The translations under genes and the position numbers were made by a program. From the NCBI GenBank assembly GCA_009733575.1, contig ML769679.1, forward strand, positions 1-64,000: a stretch of DNA of 64,000 nucleotides, written 5' to 3'. Below are positions 34,634 to 46,290 of the stretch, one piece after another. The notes under the pieces were generated by a model. That model had not been told where the DNA came from. It made no database searches and was given only the letters and a program-made list of their open reading frames with translations. The DNA is from Gymnopus androsaceus JB14. Lineage: Eukaryota > Basidiomycota > Agaricomycetes > Agaricales > Omphalotaceae. Numbering within the stretch: position 1 is the first letter of the stretch; each line of letters starts with the position of its first letter.

Positions 34634-36283
34634 TATGGAATATCCGTCATATGTAATGGGATATTCCATTCCCCAACTTGGGAGGTGGGGGTATTCCATG
34701 GATCCGTACTCCGGAATATGGAATATGATATTGGCAAAATTTTGGGGGATATTCCATATTGCGGTGACCAATTTAGTCATAAATTCTGCCTTTACATTAA
34801 AACAAAACTTTAAGACTTTTAGTATTTTCATGTGTATTGGAGTTGAAGTCACTTGATTTGCAGCATAATTTCTGTTTTGCATTTATTCACTCAATCATGC
34901 CTAAACAAACCATCCCAAAAACTCAGATGTTTCACCAAAATGTCAAACAACCAACCAATTTAGCCACACAAACATACTGATCAACCGCGTACAACTGCTA
35001 AAGCCATTGCATCAATGTAAGGTAGACCTTACATTGAGCAACTGGCTTGAGGTCTTTGACCTGGATCATGGACTTTTTTGGTTGCAAATAGGTCATAAAT
35101 AGATTCAATTACTTGTAATACACTCAGAAATGCTTGAAACACACATTTTTAAACATAAATAACCGGTAGAAACTGATGTTATATAGTATGGAATATCCGC
35201 CATATGGAATATGGTTTGGGCCTACCCCCACTGTATTCCATATGAGGTATTCAACTGTATACTATATCAGCTATTATGATGGTTGTGATTCATGAATATA
35301 TTCCATTCATAAATGAGACACCCCACCAAGTGGATGTTTTTATTCACATGAATAAGTATCCAGATGTGTATATCCAGATTCGGTATCCAATATTTGCATT
35401 GCAAATGCCGAATACATCCAAATGGGCATTCCTGCCCATGTCTATTGTGGCATAGTCCCTGCCAAGAGGTGTTCGAAAATTTAAGCACCCATATAGGGTA
35501 GGAGGTGTCGAGAGGGCTTAGGACCAAAATGTATAAAGATGGATTACTGTGCAGGATACCCTGGAATACTTGGTATAGTGTTTAATAAAGCCTTTTAGAG
35601 GGTTTCGGATTGGCTTTGGAAGGCATTGGAGCTCAAGATTAGGGTCCAAGTCAAGTCCAAGCTCGCATCAACTAGATACTGCCACATTTTTGTCCTGTTC
35701 ATGTCATGGATGTGATATGAAGGTGGGCTACTTTACTTTGAGATATGATGGATAAGTACTCACTATTATAATATTATCATATAGCTTGTAAGTGAATGCT
35801 CCAAATCATAAGAAAAATTAAGGTTACATTGATTCTCTTTTGATTCCCATAAATTCTTTGAGCAATGGGCTTGAAAGTCAGACATTGAGAGAGGATTGGG
35901 ATGGGAGGAATGATGCCGGGCTGATGGGGGGCAATGCTTGCTGCAAACTGCTTACATATTGTGGGTACTTCCTTCTCATTTTGGAAGCTAGGGGGGGGGG
36001 GGGGGGGGGGGGGGTCCTTCAACCTTAACAGCAAAATATAAGATGATATATAAAAAAAATTTTGCAAGCACCTCTTGGTCCCCACAAAGAACCTCTTCAA
36101 TAGGGATTTTGCAATCAGTGGAGCAGTAGTATGCTTTCCCTTGAGTCTCCTGGTGTTGCTCAAATTTCAAACATAGTTCACAACCAATAATGGTTATGCA
36201 CTGGATCTTGTTGTATTTTCTGAATGATCCCAACCTCAAACTTCCTTCATCTCCAGAGGAGCTGTTAGCAACTAATGCTCATG
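34634..36283. other. Intergenic repeats with GGAATATCC palindromes
   Basis: 34634-34760 and 35185-35265 carry inverted GTATGGAATATCCGYCATAT words and enclose about 500 bases, probably a fold-back element. The stretch 35991-36014 is an uninterrupted run of 24 G. No gene is supported. Confidence 0.55.
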
Positions 36284-36817
36284 TCAGATATCACACAAGA
36301 GAAAAAGAGGAAAGAGGGATGAGACTAGGAGGTATTAATGAGATTGAAGCTAATGAATATGCTACAGCTACAAATACTATATATACTAATGTACAAGCCC
36401 TAAGCCCATTACCCTAAGCCCTATACATAAGTTAACAATGCATGAAACAATGAAGTACAACAGTATCAATGTCTGTAGGTAATAAGTGATCATCATCAGC
36501 AAAAATAGGTTAAACCTGCAATGACCTAGGGAACCTAGGCCACCTGGTCACCCTGGTCACCTTGGGTCTCCCAGGCTACCCTAGGCTATCTTAGGCTACC
36601 TCTGGTTTACTCAGGTTGCCTTAAATTCCCAAGGTTTATCCCTAAATCCTAGGCAACCTAGGTAACCCAGGAGAACTAGGTATCCTTAGGTTCCCTTAAG
36701 TTTCTTTAGGTCATTGTGGGTCAACCCAAAGTTAGCCCTCAGCCCAGACCATTTTTCCTGATGCATACATACATATCCAGCACCAAATGCAGCATCCTAG
36801 CATGAGGTGTGATCAAA
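36284..36817. repeat. Repeat family R1, copy 3, left part
   Basis: It is collinear with 1501-2050 up to GTGTGATCAAA. It is interrupted first by a small element at 36494-36763 and then by the 5.3 kb element at 36818-42150. The right part continues at 42151. Confidence 0.85.
36494..36763. mobile_element. CATCAGCAAAAAT-type element with 3-bp target duplication
   Basis: The ends are CATCAGCAAAAATAGG and the near complement CCATTTTTCCTGATG. CAT lies on both sides (36491-36493 and 36764-36766), and R1 copy 1 reads GTGATCATACATG without the insertion. The interior is made of degenerate CCTAGG/AGGTAACC words. It has no coding capacity. Confidence 0.8.
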
Positions 36818-37263
36818 CACACCAAAAATGGACAAATTTCTGCTGAGCAGAAAATTGACCGGAAATCAGATATATCAAGAAATATGTGGGCACTATAGAA
36901 ATATATACTGAAATTTATGTATTCACTAGTATTTAAATATTTGCTGAAATTTTCCCAATCAGTCCAATATTTGAGTCACAAGGACATCTGATTTATGCTG
37001 TATCAAATGACCCAAAAATTGAGCTGAATTTTGAAGATTCAGTGCAACTTTAATATACCATAATATATGACATTTCTACTGCTCCTTCAGGAGCAATGAA
37101 AATTTGCATGATAGCTCATATTTCTGCTCAACAGAAAGATCCACCAGATGCATTTCTGCTCAGCAGAAATATGAGATATCATGAGTGTCTTCATTGCTTC
37201 TGAAGGAACAGTAGAAATGTCATATATCATGGTATATTTAAGTTGCACTGAATCTTCAAAATT

Positions 37264-39510
37264 GTCAGGCCTTGGCTCATTCCAGACACTCCCTGTGCTC
37301 GTTAACCGCCTGCTGATGTTTCCCATGCTCCATAACCATCTGCGGATACCTCCCGCACTCATTTACCTAGAATGCGGGCGCTTCCCAAGCTTATTTACCA
37401 TTTATCCTGCCTGCCAGGCACTTTCTACATGTGATTACCAGTTATCCTGCCTTCTGGGTGCCTCCCGCACTTGATAACCATCCATCAGGCCCTCCCGACG
37501 ACTTACACAGCCACCCTACAGTATATACTGTGGTGCCAGAAAATAACCGAACATGTGAAATTTCAACTTGTGATCTCAATATCTCAGCAGCAGGGACATA
37601 TGAGAGCAAGGGCTTGGTGTGTATTTTGTAGTGCTTTTAGTTCCCCAGATCCCTCAACTTACAGATATTGAATATCTCAACTCAGTCACAAGATATTGCT
37701 TGATTAGTTTTGCAGTATGATTTTTTGTGTGTAATTTTTGAGGATTTTACATTAAAACAGCATAGAACAAGCAATTCTGAACCATTTCTCATGATTTTTT
37801 GTACTGGTAGGAATAATAGAGGTCTGAAAATATGATATTCAACCACTTGGGGGCATAGTGTGGGAAATTACTCTTGCTACAGATGAAAAGTGCAATTCTT
37901 CCCAGTTTTGCATATTCCTCTATAAACAACCTGAAACATGCATATATGATATTCAGAATTAGTGTACAGAGATGGGCTATACCTTATTATACCAAAATTT
38001 GGGCTCATTATCATCATAGCACTATTTTATTCTGCATTCTCTGTGAATTCTTCCCACAAAAAACACTGTTTGTCACTTTGTGGTGCAAAATATGGGAACT
38101 TACTGTACACCAGCTACCAGAAAGACTGCGGAGTCAGTGGAGAAGACCAAAAACTTCAATCTGGTACAGGTCGGATTGCTATAAACACCATTCATGCTCA
38201 TTTTAACTTGCATTTTCTCCATAAGAAAAAATAAAAAATTCAGCAAAAAACAAAACAGCCTATCTTTGTTTCTAAACTTGGTTCTGGCTGGTCAGAGATG
38301 TTATAGGGTCTTTATTAGCTATATTACATGATATGACTCTGACATGACTGAACATTATCTTTATTTGAACAAACAATGGTGCAATTACTTTCCTATTCCA
38401 TTTTTCATGTTCGGTTTTGAGAAATGTGCCTGAAAAATGGGCATAGATGGAAGATTTGACAGTTGAGCTTTTACGAGATTGAAATATTTGGTCTTCTCCA
38501 CTGATTCCACATTCTTTCTGGTAGCTGGTGTACAGTAAGTTCCCATATTTTGCACCACAAAGTGACAAACAGTGTTTTTTATGGGAAGAATCCACAGAGA
38601 ATGCAGAATAAAATAGTGCTATGACGATAATGAGCCCAAATTTTGGTATAATGAGGTATAGCCCATCTCTGTGCACTAATTCTGAATATCATATATGCAT
38701 GTTTCAGGTTGTGTATAGAGGAATATGCAAAACTGGGAAGAATTGCACTTTTCATCTGTAGCAAGAGTAATTTCCCACACTATGCCCCCAAGTGGTTGAA
38801 TATCATATTTTCAGACCTCTATTATTCCTACCAGTACAAAAAATCATGAGAAATGGTTCAGAATTGCTTGTTCTATGCTGTTTTAATGTAAAATCCTCAA
38901 AAATTACACACAAAAAATCATACTGCAAAACTAATCAAGCAATATCTTGTGACTGAGTTGAGATATTCAATATCTGTAAGTTGAGGGATCTGGGGAACTA
39001 AAAGCACTACAAAATACACACCAAGCTCCTGCTCTTATATGTACTTGATCTTGAGATATTGAGATCACAAGTTGAAATTTCACATGTTCGGTTAATTTCT
39101 GGCACCACAGTAAGTAGACATGTACCCTAGTCTGTTATTACCGCTGTTACCATTGTTACCGAATCAATCCTGTTTTGCTTCTGTCAGGCCTTGGCTCATT
39201 TCTCATCCGCTATCCACCCGCTGATGTTTCCCACGCTTCCTGACCATCCGCGGATACTTCCCGCACTCATTACCTACATTGCGGGCGCTTTCCATGCTTA
39301 TTTACCATTTATCCTGCCTGCCGGGCACTTTCTACATGTGATTACCACTTATCCTGCCTCCCGGGTGCCTCCCACACTTGATAACCATCCATCAGGCCCT
39401 CCCAACGAGTTACACGGCCTCCCTCCAGTATATAAGTAGACACCCCAAGTCCATGCACCCTAGTCTGTTATTACCCTTGTTACCGAATCGATCCCGTTTT
39501 GCTTCTGTCT
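37264..39510 (+). repeat. Promoter-like 330-bp direct repeat, two copies
   Basis: Copy 1 is 37264-37527 plus 39111-39184, split by the element at 37528-39110. Copy 2 is 39185-39510. Each starts CAGGCCTTGGCTCATT and ends with GTATATAAGTAGACA (a TATA-type core) followed by CTGTTATTACC...GTTTTGCTTCTGT. This could be a pair of U3-R-type LTR segments or duplicated 5' regions of a retroelement whose coding part starts near 39670. Confidence 0.7.
37528..39110. mobile_element. Inverted-repeat element of 1.58 kb with about 640-bp arms, TA duplication
   Basis: The left arm starts CTGTGGTGCCAGAAAATAAC and the right arm ends with its complement. The arms pair for about 640 bases (37528-38170 and 38470-39110) with roughly 95% identity, leaving about 300 bases in the centre. 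TA flanks both ends, and the sister repeat reads CAGTATATAAGTAGACA without interruption. Ends and TA target suggest mobilisation by a Tc1/mariner-type enzyme. Confidence 0.92.
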
Positions 39511-39672
39511 CTGTCTCTGTCTCTCTATTTCTATTTCTATCTGTTCTAACCAGTTGTGCCTTCCGAGCTCTGTTCAAAGGCTCACTGTCATCTGCATTAA
39601 CTGCGAGGCTCTGTCTGTAGATACCAAATCTATCTCTGGAGCTCACTGTCTTCTATCTCTGTTTACGACTTT

Positions 39673-40159
39673 ATGACCAAAGCTCCTCGGGCGCTCCCTA
39701 TTTGGGTTTTGCTACCTCTAGAACCTCTGGCACCATCTGCTTTCACCCAATTCTATCCGCTCCCATGCTATTTCCATCTGCTTTCACCCTATTCCATCCA
39801 CTCCCATGCTATTCCCATCCGCTTTCACCCCATCCCATCCACTCCCATGCTATTTCCGTCCGCTTTCACCCCATTCCATCCGCTCCCACGCTATTTCAGT
39901 CCGCTTCCACCTATTTCCATCCGCATTTTCTGTATTCCACCTGCATTATCCATATTTGGACTTATTACACCTTTTTGGACCACCCCTTCATCCATATTCC
40001 ATCTGCTTCCACTCACTTCTGGTTGTTGGACCACAATACCACCCGCTTCCTCTTGATTACATCATCAGGTGGCCCGTTAATATGCCGAATTTTTGGCAAG
40101 ACCTCAAGAACGCGATTCTTGACAAATTCGCTTCTAGAGATGGTATAAGAGAGCTATAG
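39673..40159 (+). pseudogene. Weak retroelement-like coding with a minisatellite in it
   Basis: 39745-39925 is a tandem repeat of about 40 bases (CCATCCGCTCCCATGCTATT). Downstream a frame reads MPNFWQDLKNAILDKFASRD, which resembles the conserved part of a retroelement Gag. The frame stops at 40159. It follows the TATA-bearing direct repeat at a plausible distance. This is a suggestion only. Confidence 0.3.
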
Positions 40160-42150
40160 TGAGCCTGAGCTGATAGCTGTAATGAGTCTAATAAGTGTGG
40201 AAGTACTCGGGACCAACAGAGCCATGGTATTAAACTGAATATCAGCTCTAAGTAGTTTGTAGGAATCCATAGTCTGGTAGCGGGATCTTACTGGCATGTC
40301 AACGCCAGAACTCATATTAAAAGAGGCACATCGCCCACATAGACTCGAGCTCCAAAGGATACACTCTGAAGACAAGTAACTCAGGGATTATGGAAGGATA
40401 TAAACTTCGCAAAACAGGACAGAACCAATTCCAGTGGGCTGATGCTGAGATTGTCATGATAGCCGAAGGATACTTCGAAGCTTGATACCGAGGAAGCACT
40501 AATATTCTGTTTGGCGCCAAACAAACAGATAACCGGTGTATGCCAAAAGAACAAATAAGAACAGGAGGATTGACGAAGCCAAGAGAGTATACATAGACCC
40601 TCGAAGTGACATGTATCAGTATCGGAAGGTGTACGTGTCTGCTGAGAAATGGAAGAAACAATGTGTAATAGACAGAGATTTGAGCTAGGAGAATAACACT
40701 GTACATTAGTTGGTGTTTTCCCGCATGAATATACTGCAGGGATATAGAGATATGGGTATGATTGGAAAGCTACGAGGATGGAGAATGATAATACAAAAGA
40801 AGGAAAGAAGGACACAATAAGTTATGATGAGAAACAGAACTATGATGGGATTAGTGAGCACAGCACTGGATATGCGTCAGCTACATAGCAGTACACGTCG
40901 CCCAGGAAAGGACCAAAGGTGTATAACCCAGATAGAAATAGGGTATAATGCCCATAAGAAGCAGATGAATGGACATTAGGGTTGCAGATATATGCATATA
41001 CGGACTACTTTATTATAATTTCTCCTTTTCTGAATAAGTTGTAGCATTTCTCCGGATTCTTGAAGTACCTTATTATTTAACCGGGGTCTGGCCGAGAGTA
41101 GTATAAAAGCCTAGCTATATTTCCTTTGCAAAACAAGTTACCTTTGGACCTCATTTGTTGCTAGTGTGAATCCTTGTTGACGTAGCTACGGCTGAGACAG
41201 GAAAGATACCACTCCCTTGTGAACCAAAGTAATACTTTGTGTGGTACAGAAAAGAGTTGTTTATTGCGCCCAGCGTTAGAGACTTATAATCCTGATGACT
41301 GTGAAAACCCCAGACTTATACCAAGTCAAATTGTTGTTTTTAGTTTTGAGGAGTCTAGTGTGACCACCGAGAAACGACCATCTGTTGTGACTGAGCTCAG
41401 GTGTACAGGAAACAAACTGTCTGTTGTCCTGAGTGGTTTTGCCCTACTGTTGGGAATCACTTTGTTGAACCAAGCCATATTGTTGGTGGTTCTTTTTGTT
41501 GTCATTGTTATATTGTTGCCCCTATCATTGCCCTGAATCAGTATAGATTGATTAGAAAAGGAGATCCTATCCTTCCATTGTCTACCAGCATCACTTCGAG
41601 AAACACCAGTCACTTTCGAGAGAAAAATAGAGTATTTTCTTTGCGGAATCTTTGACAATGCACCCTTGCTATTTAAATTGATAGCCAAACCCCCTGTGTT
41701 CCGATCACTTAGTGTTGATTGCTCTACACTATTTGAACCAACGGACCCACAGCTTGTTACCATACACTGTTCCTTGCACCTCTGAGGCTTGTACTGTTCC
41801 ATACAACACTGTCCAGACCCACCTTATGGCATGGTTACCCCAGGTGGTTGCATTTGGTCTCCACCTACATCTAGGTGGGAGACATTCAGGATACATTGGT
41901 TTGAGATCCATTTCATGCACTGAGTCTCACAAAAATTCAGCTCAATTTTTGGGTCATTTGATACAGCATGAATCAGATGTCCTTTCTTGTGACCCAAATA
42001 TTGGACTGATTGGGAAAATTTCAGCAAATCTTTAAATACTAATGAATACATAAATTTCAGTATATATTTCTATAGTGCCCACATATTTCTTGATATATCT
42101 AATTTCTGATCAAGTTTCTGCTCAGCAGAAATTTGTCCATTTTTGGTGTG
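40160..42150. other. Remainder of the CACTA-like element
   Basis: A second TATA-type core (AGTATAAAAGCC at about 41100) precedes TTTGCAAAACAAG and could be an LTR remnant. Open frames of 129-158 codons occur here on the minus strand but show no motif I know. The right inverted end is 41925-42150. Confidence 0.4.
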
Positions 42151-42385
42151 AAAGTGATTGAAGGATGATTGTATGATCAAGACCTATGATCAAGGATCAA
42201 ACCATCATACAAGATCATACATGTGTCAATGAACTATAAAGAAAGCAAATATAAGTAAACAACACAGCCATGCACCTAAACAAGTGCATGCTTAAGTAAG
42301 CACCAAGGAAATATAAAGGTAAACAAAGGAAAATGATAAGTAATAGTCCATGTGGCATGAGATAAGATAAAGTGTTCATAACAGG
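42151..42385. repeat. Repeat family R1, copy 3, right part
   Basis: It continues 36817 after the 5.3 kb insertion, matching copy 1 from AAAGTGATCAAAGG through GGCATGAGATAAGATAAAGT. Confidence 0.85.
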
Positions 42386-43082
42386 AGACCCTGGCACATG
42401 CAGACCAAAATAGTGCATGGTTAAGGAAAAGGTACCCTGATATGCTTTTGTGGGTAAATGAGAGCTATAGCAGCAACCTGGCTTTCTGGACAGTGGACAT
42501 GGCCCCAAACAATTGATGAGCTGCTGAATGACATGGGGTTGAAGATTTACAGAAGTGGAGGAATTGGTTGACTTGGCCATTTAAGGTCATCAAGCTGAAT
42601 GAGATTGAAGCTTTCAAACAAGAGAGGGATGAATTGAGGTCAAGGAGTAGGATTTAGAGAGTACTACTGGACTTATACTCTCTTTTTCCATTTCTGGGCA
42701 TCCTAACATACCCTGCATTGTACTCAACTTGACAAAAAACACATTAAACAAGGACTTACAATAAAATGAACACCAACAATGAGGCATACCCATCCATAAA
42801 AATTTTCAGCAGCACTACTTTAGATTCTGGAGATCATGAGATGAAAATCCAGTTTTTATTTTTGCTCAATATGGACTCCAATAGCACCACTCAGCAACAT
42901 GTGAGACCACCAAAGGGAATTGACTGAATATGTAGTGAAAGCAAAATAGGTCTTATTACTTTAGGTAGGTAGGTAGTGGTTTGGTGGTTTGGTATTTTAT
43001 GTATTTTTGGGTAAACACAAGGAATGCGAAAGAAGTTTGAGGCGATGAAGAAAAAACCACAGACATCTTTTCTTCGTAGTTA
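42386..43082. other. Intergenic DNA at the edge of the repeat field
   Basis: No gene is supported. A T run on the minus strand (about 43051-43056) lies just downstream of the tRNA gene and is a likely RNA polymerase III terminator. Confidence 0.5.
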
Positions 43083-43179
43083 TGATTCGACCCGGGATCG
43101 AACCGGAGACCTTCTGTGCTGTACAATCCCACTCATAGATAATGTAAGACAGATGCGATAACCACTACGCCATCGAACC
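43083..43179 (-). tRNA. tRNA-Val(UAC) with a 24-nt intron
   Basis: Read on the minus strand the acceptor stem GGTTCGA pairs with TCGAATC, followed by discriminator A. The D arm is GCG/CGC with AGTGGTTA. The anticodon stem TCTGT pairs perfectly with ACAGA around loop CTTACA, giving anticodon TAC. The T arm is TCCGG TTCGATC CCGGG. A 24-base intron lies after the base 3' to the anticodon, the standard position. The mature length is 73. It codes for valine (GUA codons), and a T-rich terminator follows. Confidence 0.96.
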
Positions 43180-43302
43180 AATACTAGCTTGACAGTTTCT
43201 GTTTATCCCAATGGTCTCTGTTTCGACTACTATCACTACTCAACTTGCTACTAGACCTTCCATCCACCTCCATCCGAATCTATTACGATCGACAAAGGAG
43301 CT

Positions 43303-43467
43303 ATGTCTTTGGCATCTCCCGCTCCCAGCCCTTGGTCCTCTCCATGGATCCCTTTCGAACTCCTACGCGAGACGTGCTTGACCCTCAGCATACTGCTCAA
43401 TCGGAGGAACGGGCAACCTGTCGTATGCGAGGATTGCTATGCGCATCTGTGGGGTGTAGGGGAATAA
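43303..43467 (+). CDS. Small ORF, 54 residues, unrecognised
   Basis: MSLASPAPSPWSSPW opens the frame, which continues FELLRETCLTLSILLNRRNG and ends VVCEDCYAHLWGVGE then TAA. A CxxCYxHLWG tail and a central amphipathic stretch make it look less random than other short frames. It lies convergent to the Nudix gene. It could also be an exon of a longer gene. No family is recognised. Confidence 0.35.
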   Translation: MSLASPAPSPWSSPWIPFELLRETCLTLSILLNRRNGQPVVCEDCYAHLWGVGE

Positions 43468-43557
43468 AGCATTGGGTAGGGGAGGAGCAGGCTAGTTAGT
43501 ATGTCGATACGGGACAGAAAGTACAAATGAGAATTAAAAAAAGCCGGCAGTGCCGTA

Positions 43558-45066
43558 CTACACTGACGAAGAGAAAACACCTTGGGCGATTTGACCAAAC
43601 GAAACAAGGTAAGATGGAAGAAAGGACTTGGAACGAAATGGGAAGCAAAGAGAGCACAAGTCCATCCGTCCCAATACAACTCCCCATAACCCAATCCCAA
43701 ATTCAAAACGAAAGAGCGAGAGATACCAGGCGAGACAGCTCACCAAAATCTCGGCAGTCAACCCTTTGATAGGCGACGCCACTGAACGGAATCGATGCAT
43801 CCTGTAGACGGTACCATCGCCGCCGGGATAGATGCGGTCGGTGGAGTTCTGGTTAAATCAACAAGGGGTGCGAGAGTAAGGGAGGGGATGGTTGGTATTC
43901 AGCACGAAGGAACGAAGAACGAGCCAATAAGAAAGGATGAAGCGGATGAACGGATTGAATATCAAGACGTACATATAATTCCTCCTCATAAGGCCAATCC
44001 TCGCTTCCCTTCTCTGCTAACGCATCCAGACCCAATCCGCCGCCATCTCCGTTCACCACTCCTCCAGCTCCGTCAGCTTCATCTACAGCAACTCCGGTTC
44101 TATTGACTCCATCTCCTTTAAACGCAGGCTCCAATCCCGCCTCTGGCAATACCGTCTCCGGATCCAAAAGCGCCTCGAGCGGATGCGTGAATATCCTCTC
44201 GACCTCGTCTGGGTTTGCACGGAGAGTTGAGCGGAGGTAGCTGTGTGGCGTTTCTGCATGTGAGCTTGAAGAATCGAGTGTGGAGGATACAGGAGGATAG
44301 GAATGCGATGACCTACGAAGTTGAGTAAATGGGTATGATTATGGGTCTGAGGGAATAATAAACAGCTCACAGGTGTAACAACCAGTCCCCACTGAGACAA
44401 AGTGCGGTGAAAGAGTACAAAGTATATGCGATTTGCGGAGTATTAGTGTTTGGAACTTGGTAGGCGGATGTAGAAGCAAAATCGGAAGGCATTGGCAGCC
44501 CGACTTCCTCGTTGGCTTCTCTAAACTATATCAATTCGCACTGTCAGTAAAATTGACCGAAGTAAATTCGTTGTATTTAAGACGGAAATACCAGGCGATC
44601 GACACTCACAGCAGTCTCTAAAATACCTCTATCTTCTTCATCTACCCTTCCGCCAGGTAAAGCCGTTTGTCCAGGATGCGAACGGAGAGATTTAGATCGA
44701 GTTGTTAGGAGGACGCGGAGAGATCCAGCGTGTACATATAGTAAGATTAGAACAGCTGCAAGGCGTTTTGGTGGATGGGAGGAGCTAAACGTAGAGCGAC
44801 GAATTCTAAGCTTCTTATGAATAGTTGGTAAACATGACTCGAACTCACAGATCAGTCGTATCGAATCCCTGCTCCTTTAATCTCCGTAAAACTTTGCGCG
44901 TTTTTGGGTCTAGTTTTGGATCAAGGGTGTCGATATCGAGTTCTGGTACATTTAACGTTGCAGTCATAGCTGTGGAAGTCGAAGCAGCATCTAGAGTTGA
45001 GATTTTGGAGCCAGTGGTACCGTTTAGAGTTTGGTTTAGGTTCAAGTCGTGGGCGGAGGCAGACAT
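43558..45066 (-). CDS. Nudix hydrolase, CoA-diphosphatase type (PCD1/NUDT7-like)
   Basis: Exon 1 (45066-44849, from MSASAHDLNLNQ) joins 44805-44610, which encodes PPKRLAAVLILLYVHAG, then RSHPGQTALPGG. The next exon starts at 44525 with FREANEEVGLP, so the Nudix box spans the splice (GGRVDEED...REANEEVGL). Later parts read WGLVVTPV, ANPDEVERIFTHPLEALLDP, VYRMHRFRSVASP and GLTAEIL, all in the order of fungal CoA diphosphatases, which hydrolyse CoA and its derivatives, often in peroxisomes. Between EVGLP and VVTPV, and again before ANPDEV, the frame changes and no clean intron explains it. Either the gene has two single-base errors or it is decaying. The start shares a 330-bp divergent promoter with the F-box fragment. 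Confidence 0.85.
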
Positions 45067-45397
45067 TATTATTTAGGCAATATGATAGAAATATTGAAAG
45101 TCTAGCCAGCGTCGCAATGGAAGAACGGAGTCAAGCAGAGACAGGCGTCTAATTGAAATGCTTCGGCGTCTCATCGTCGCCGATCCTGACTTGAAATACT
45201 GGCTTGAACCAAGTTCCTCACAAGTGCTCTACGGTCGGAAATCCTAATTGAGATGAGGGCGTAGTCAGATTGCACCAACAAGTAGAATAACGGAAATTTA
45301 GAATCCCCGTTTACGCCGTGAATGCCCACACTGCCTGAATCATCTTGATAGTCCACGACTTCTTTCTAGTCCTTTCTTCCTTCCCCTCCATTCTACA

Positions 45398-45879
45398 ATG
45401 GATATGCCAGAGGACGTTGTGCGACATATTTTGGATTTCATTCCAGTCCACGGTAATGCTGCATCTCTACTCTGTGAACACTTTATTCTTTGATAAGGCC
45501 ATGAAGCTTCGATATGGAGAACTCAGGCTCTATCAGTTCAACCAAGCTACAGCTAGATTGCTTGAACATCTTCAGTGCGTGCTAGCTTATTGTTCTCCTC
45601 CTCAAAAAGCTAAATTATCTCCTAGAGATCCATTGGTGTCTCGCTATATTACTATATTACATGCGATCATCTTGTATAGAGAAAATCATTGAGAAATCAG
45701 CCGAACAGCACTTGTTAAACGTCCTGCTTCAACTTGACCACCTCTGCAACTATTCTCTGCGTTGCGAGAATAATACACTAACGCATCCACTTCACAATTT
45801 TTTCATCCAACAAGGCTGTTCAATTTCGCTCTGGGTGAATCAGATCACTACTGCATACATTTTTCTGCTATGGAGCTAA
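45398..45879 (+). pseudogene. F-box-type protein, N-terminal part, frame-broken
   Basis: MDMPEDVVRHILDFIPVHG is a typical start of a basidiomycete F-box-like domain. It continues NAASLLCEH; after a one-base shift it reads FFDKAMKLRYGELRLYQFN and ATARLLEHLQCVLAY, the pattern expected for this family. Further pieces (SAEQHLLNVLLQLDHL) lie in another frame. The leucine-rich C-terminal region expected for such proteins is missing. This is a pseudogene, or a short gene damaged by sequencing error. Confidence 0.55.
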
Positions 45880-46102
45880 TGTTTGAATAATTAGGCTTTG
45901 CCACACCCTTCCTCTTGAGCAAGACGCCTGGATCGGTCTTGAAGTGAAGGTCTTCCAATGAAAAAGTTAAATCGATCTGAACTGTGTTGGCATTATCATT
46001 TTTATGTATTTGATACATCTTGTATCTTGTAACCTAGTATGAACTGCTTCGTTGCCTGTCTTTACGGGCTACCATCATTGCAATGCCATGTTATATTGAC
46101 AT

Positions 46103-46290
46103 ACATTTCATATTCTGTGCTTCGATTGACAACTGTTATGTATGTATAAAATACAGCAGTACGTGACACTATACATTTAAGCCGAGAGTGTCATGATCGA
46201 ACGATGCATCTCGTAACTAAAAATGTATGAAATATCTAAGCTAACAAAAAAAAAAAAAAATCAAATCGAAGCACAGAATATGAAATGTAC
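46103..46290. repeat. Inverted repeat between two genes
   Basis: ACATTTCATATTCTGTGCTT near 46103-46130 is complemented by AAGCACAGAATATGAAATGT near 46268-46290, followed into the loop by a 16-base A run. It could fold as a hairpin or mark a small mobile element. It may also serve as a transcript end for the F-box fragment. Confidence 0.6.

Larger units (their letters stand above)
36818..42150. mobile_element. CACTA-like element, 5.3 kb, with 215-bp inverted ends and 3-bp target duplication
   Basis: The left end CACACCAAAAATGGACAAAT is matched by the reverse complement at 42150, and similarity extends for about 215 bases at roughly 90% identity. The triplet AAA flanks both ends (36815-36817 and 42151-42153). 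The interrupted R1 repeat reads GATCAAAGTGAT in copy 1, which is the empty site. CAC ends and a 3-bp duplication fit the CACTA group. The cargo includes a tandem promoter-like repeat, a 1.6 kb inverted element, a minisatellite and weak gag-like coding, but I see no transposase. Confidence 0.85.

Noticed and set aside
39702..40148. 148-codon Pro/Phe/His-rich frames in three phases
   Set aside because: Created by a ~40-bp minisatellite; open in several frames at once, so mostly not coding.
40381..40815. 144-codon minus-strand frame within the CACTA-like element
   Set aside because: No recognisable domain; cysteine- and serine-rich composition follows from the base content. Left as possible retroelement decay.
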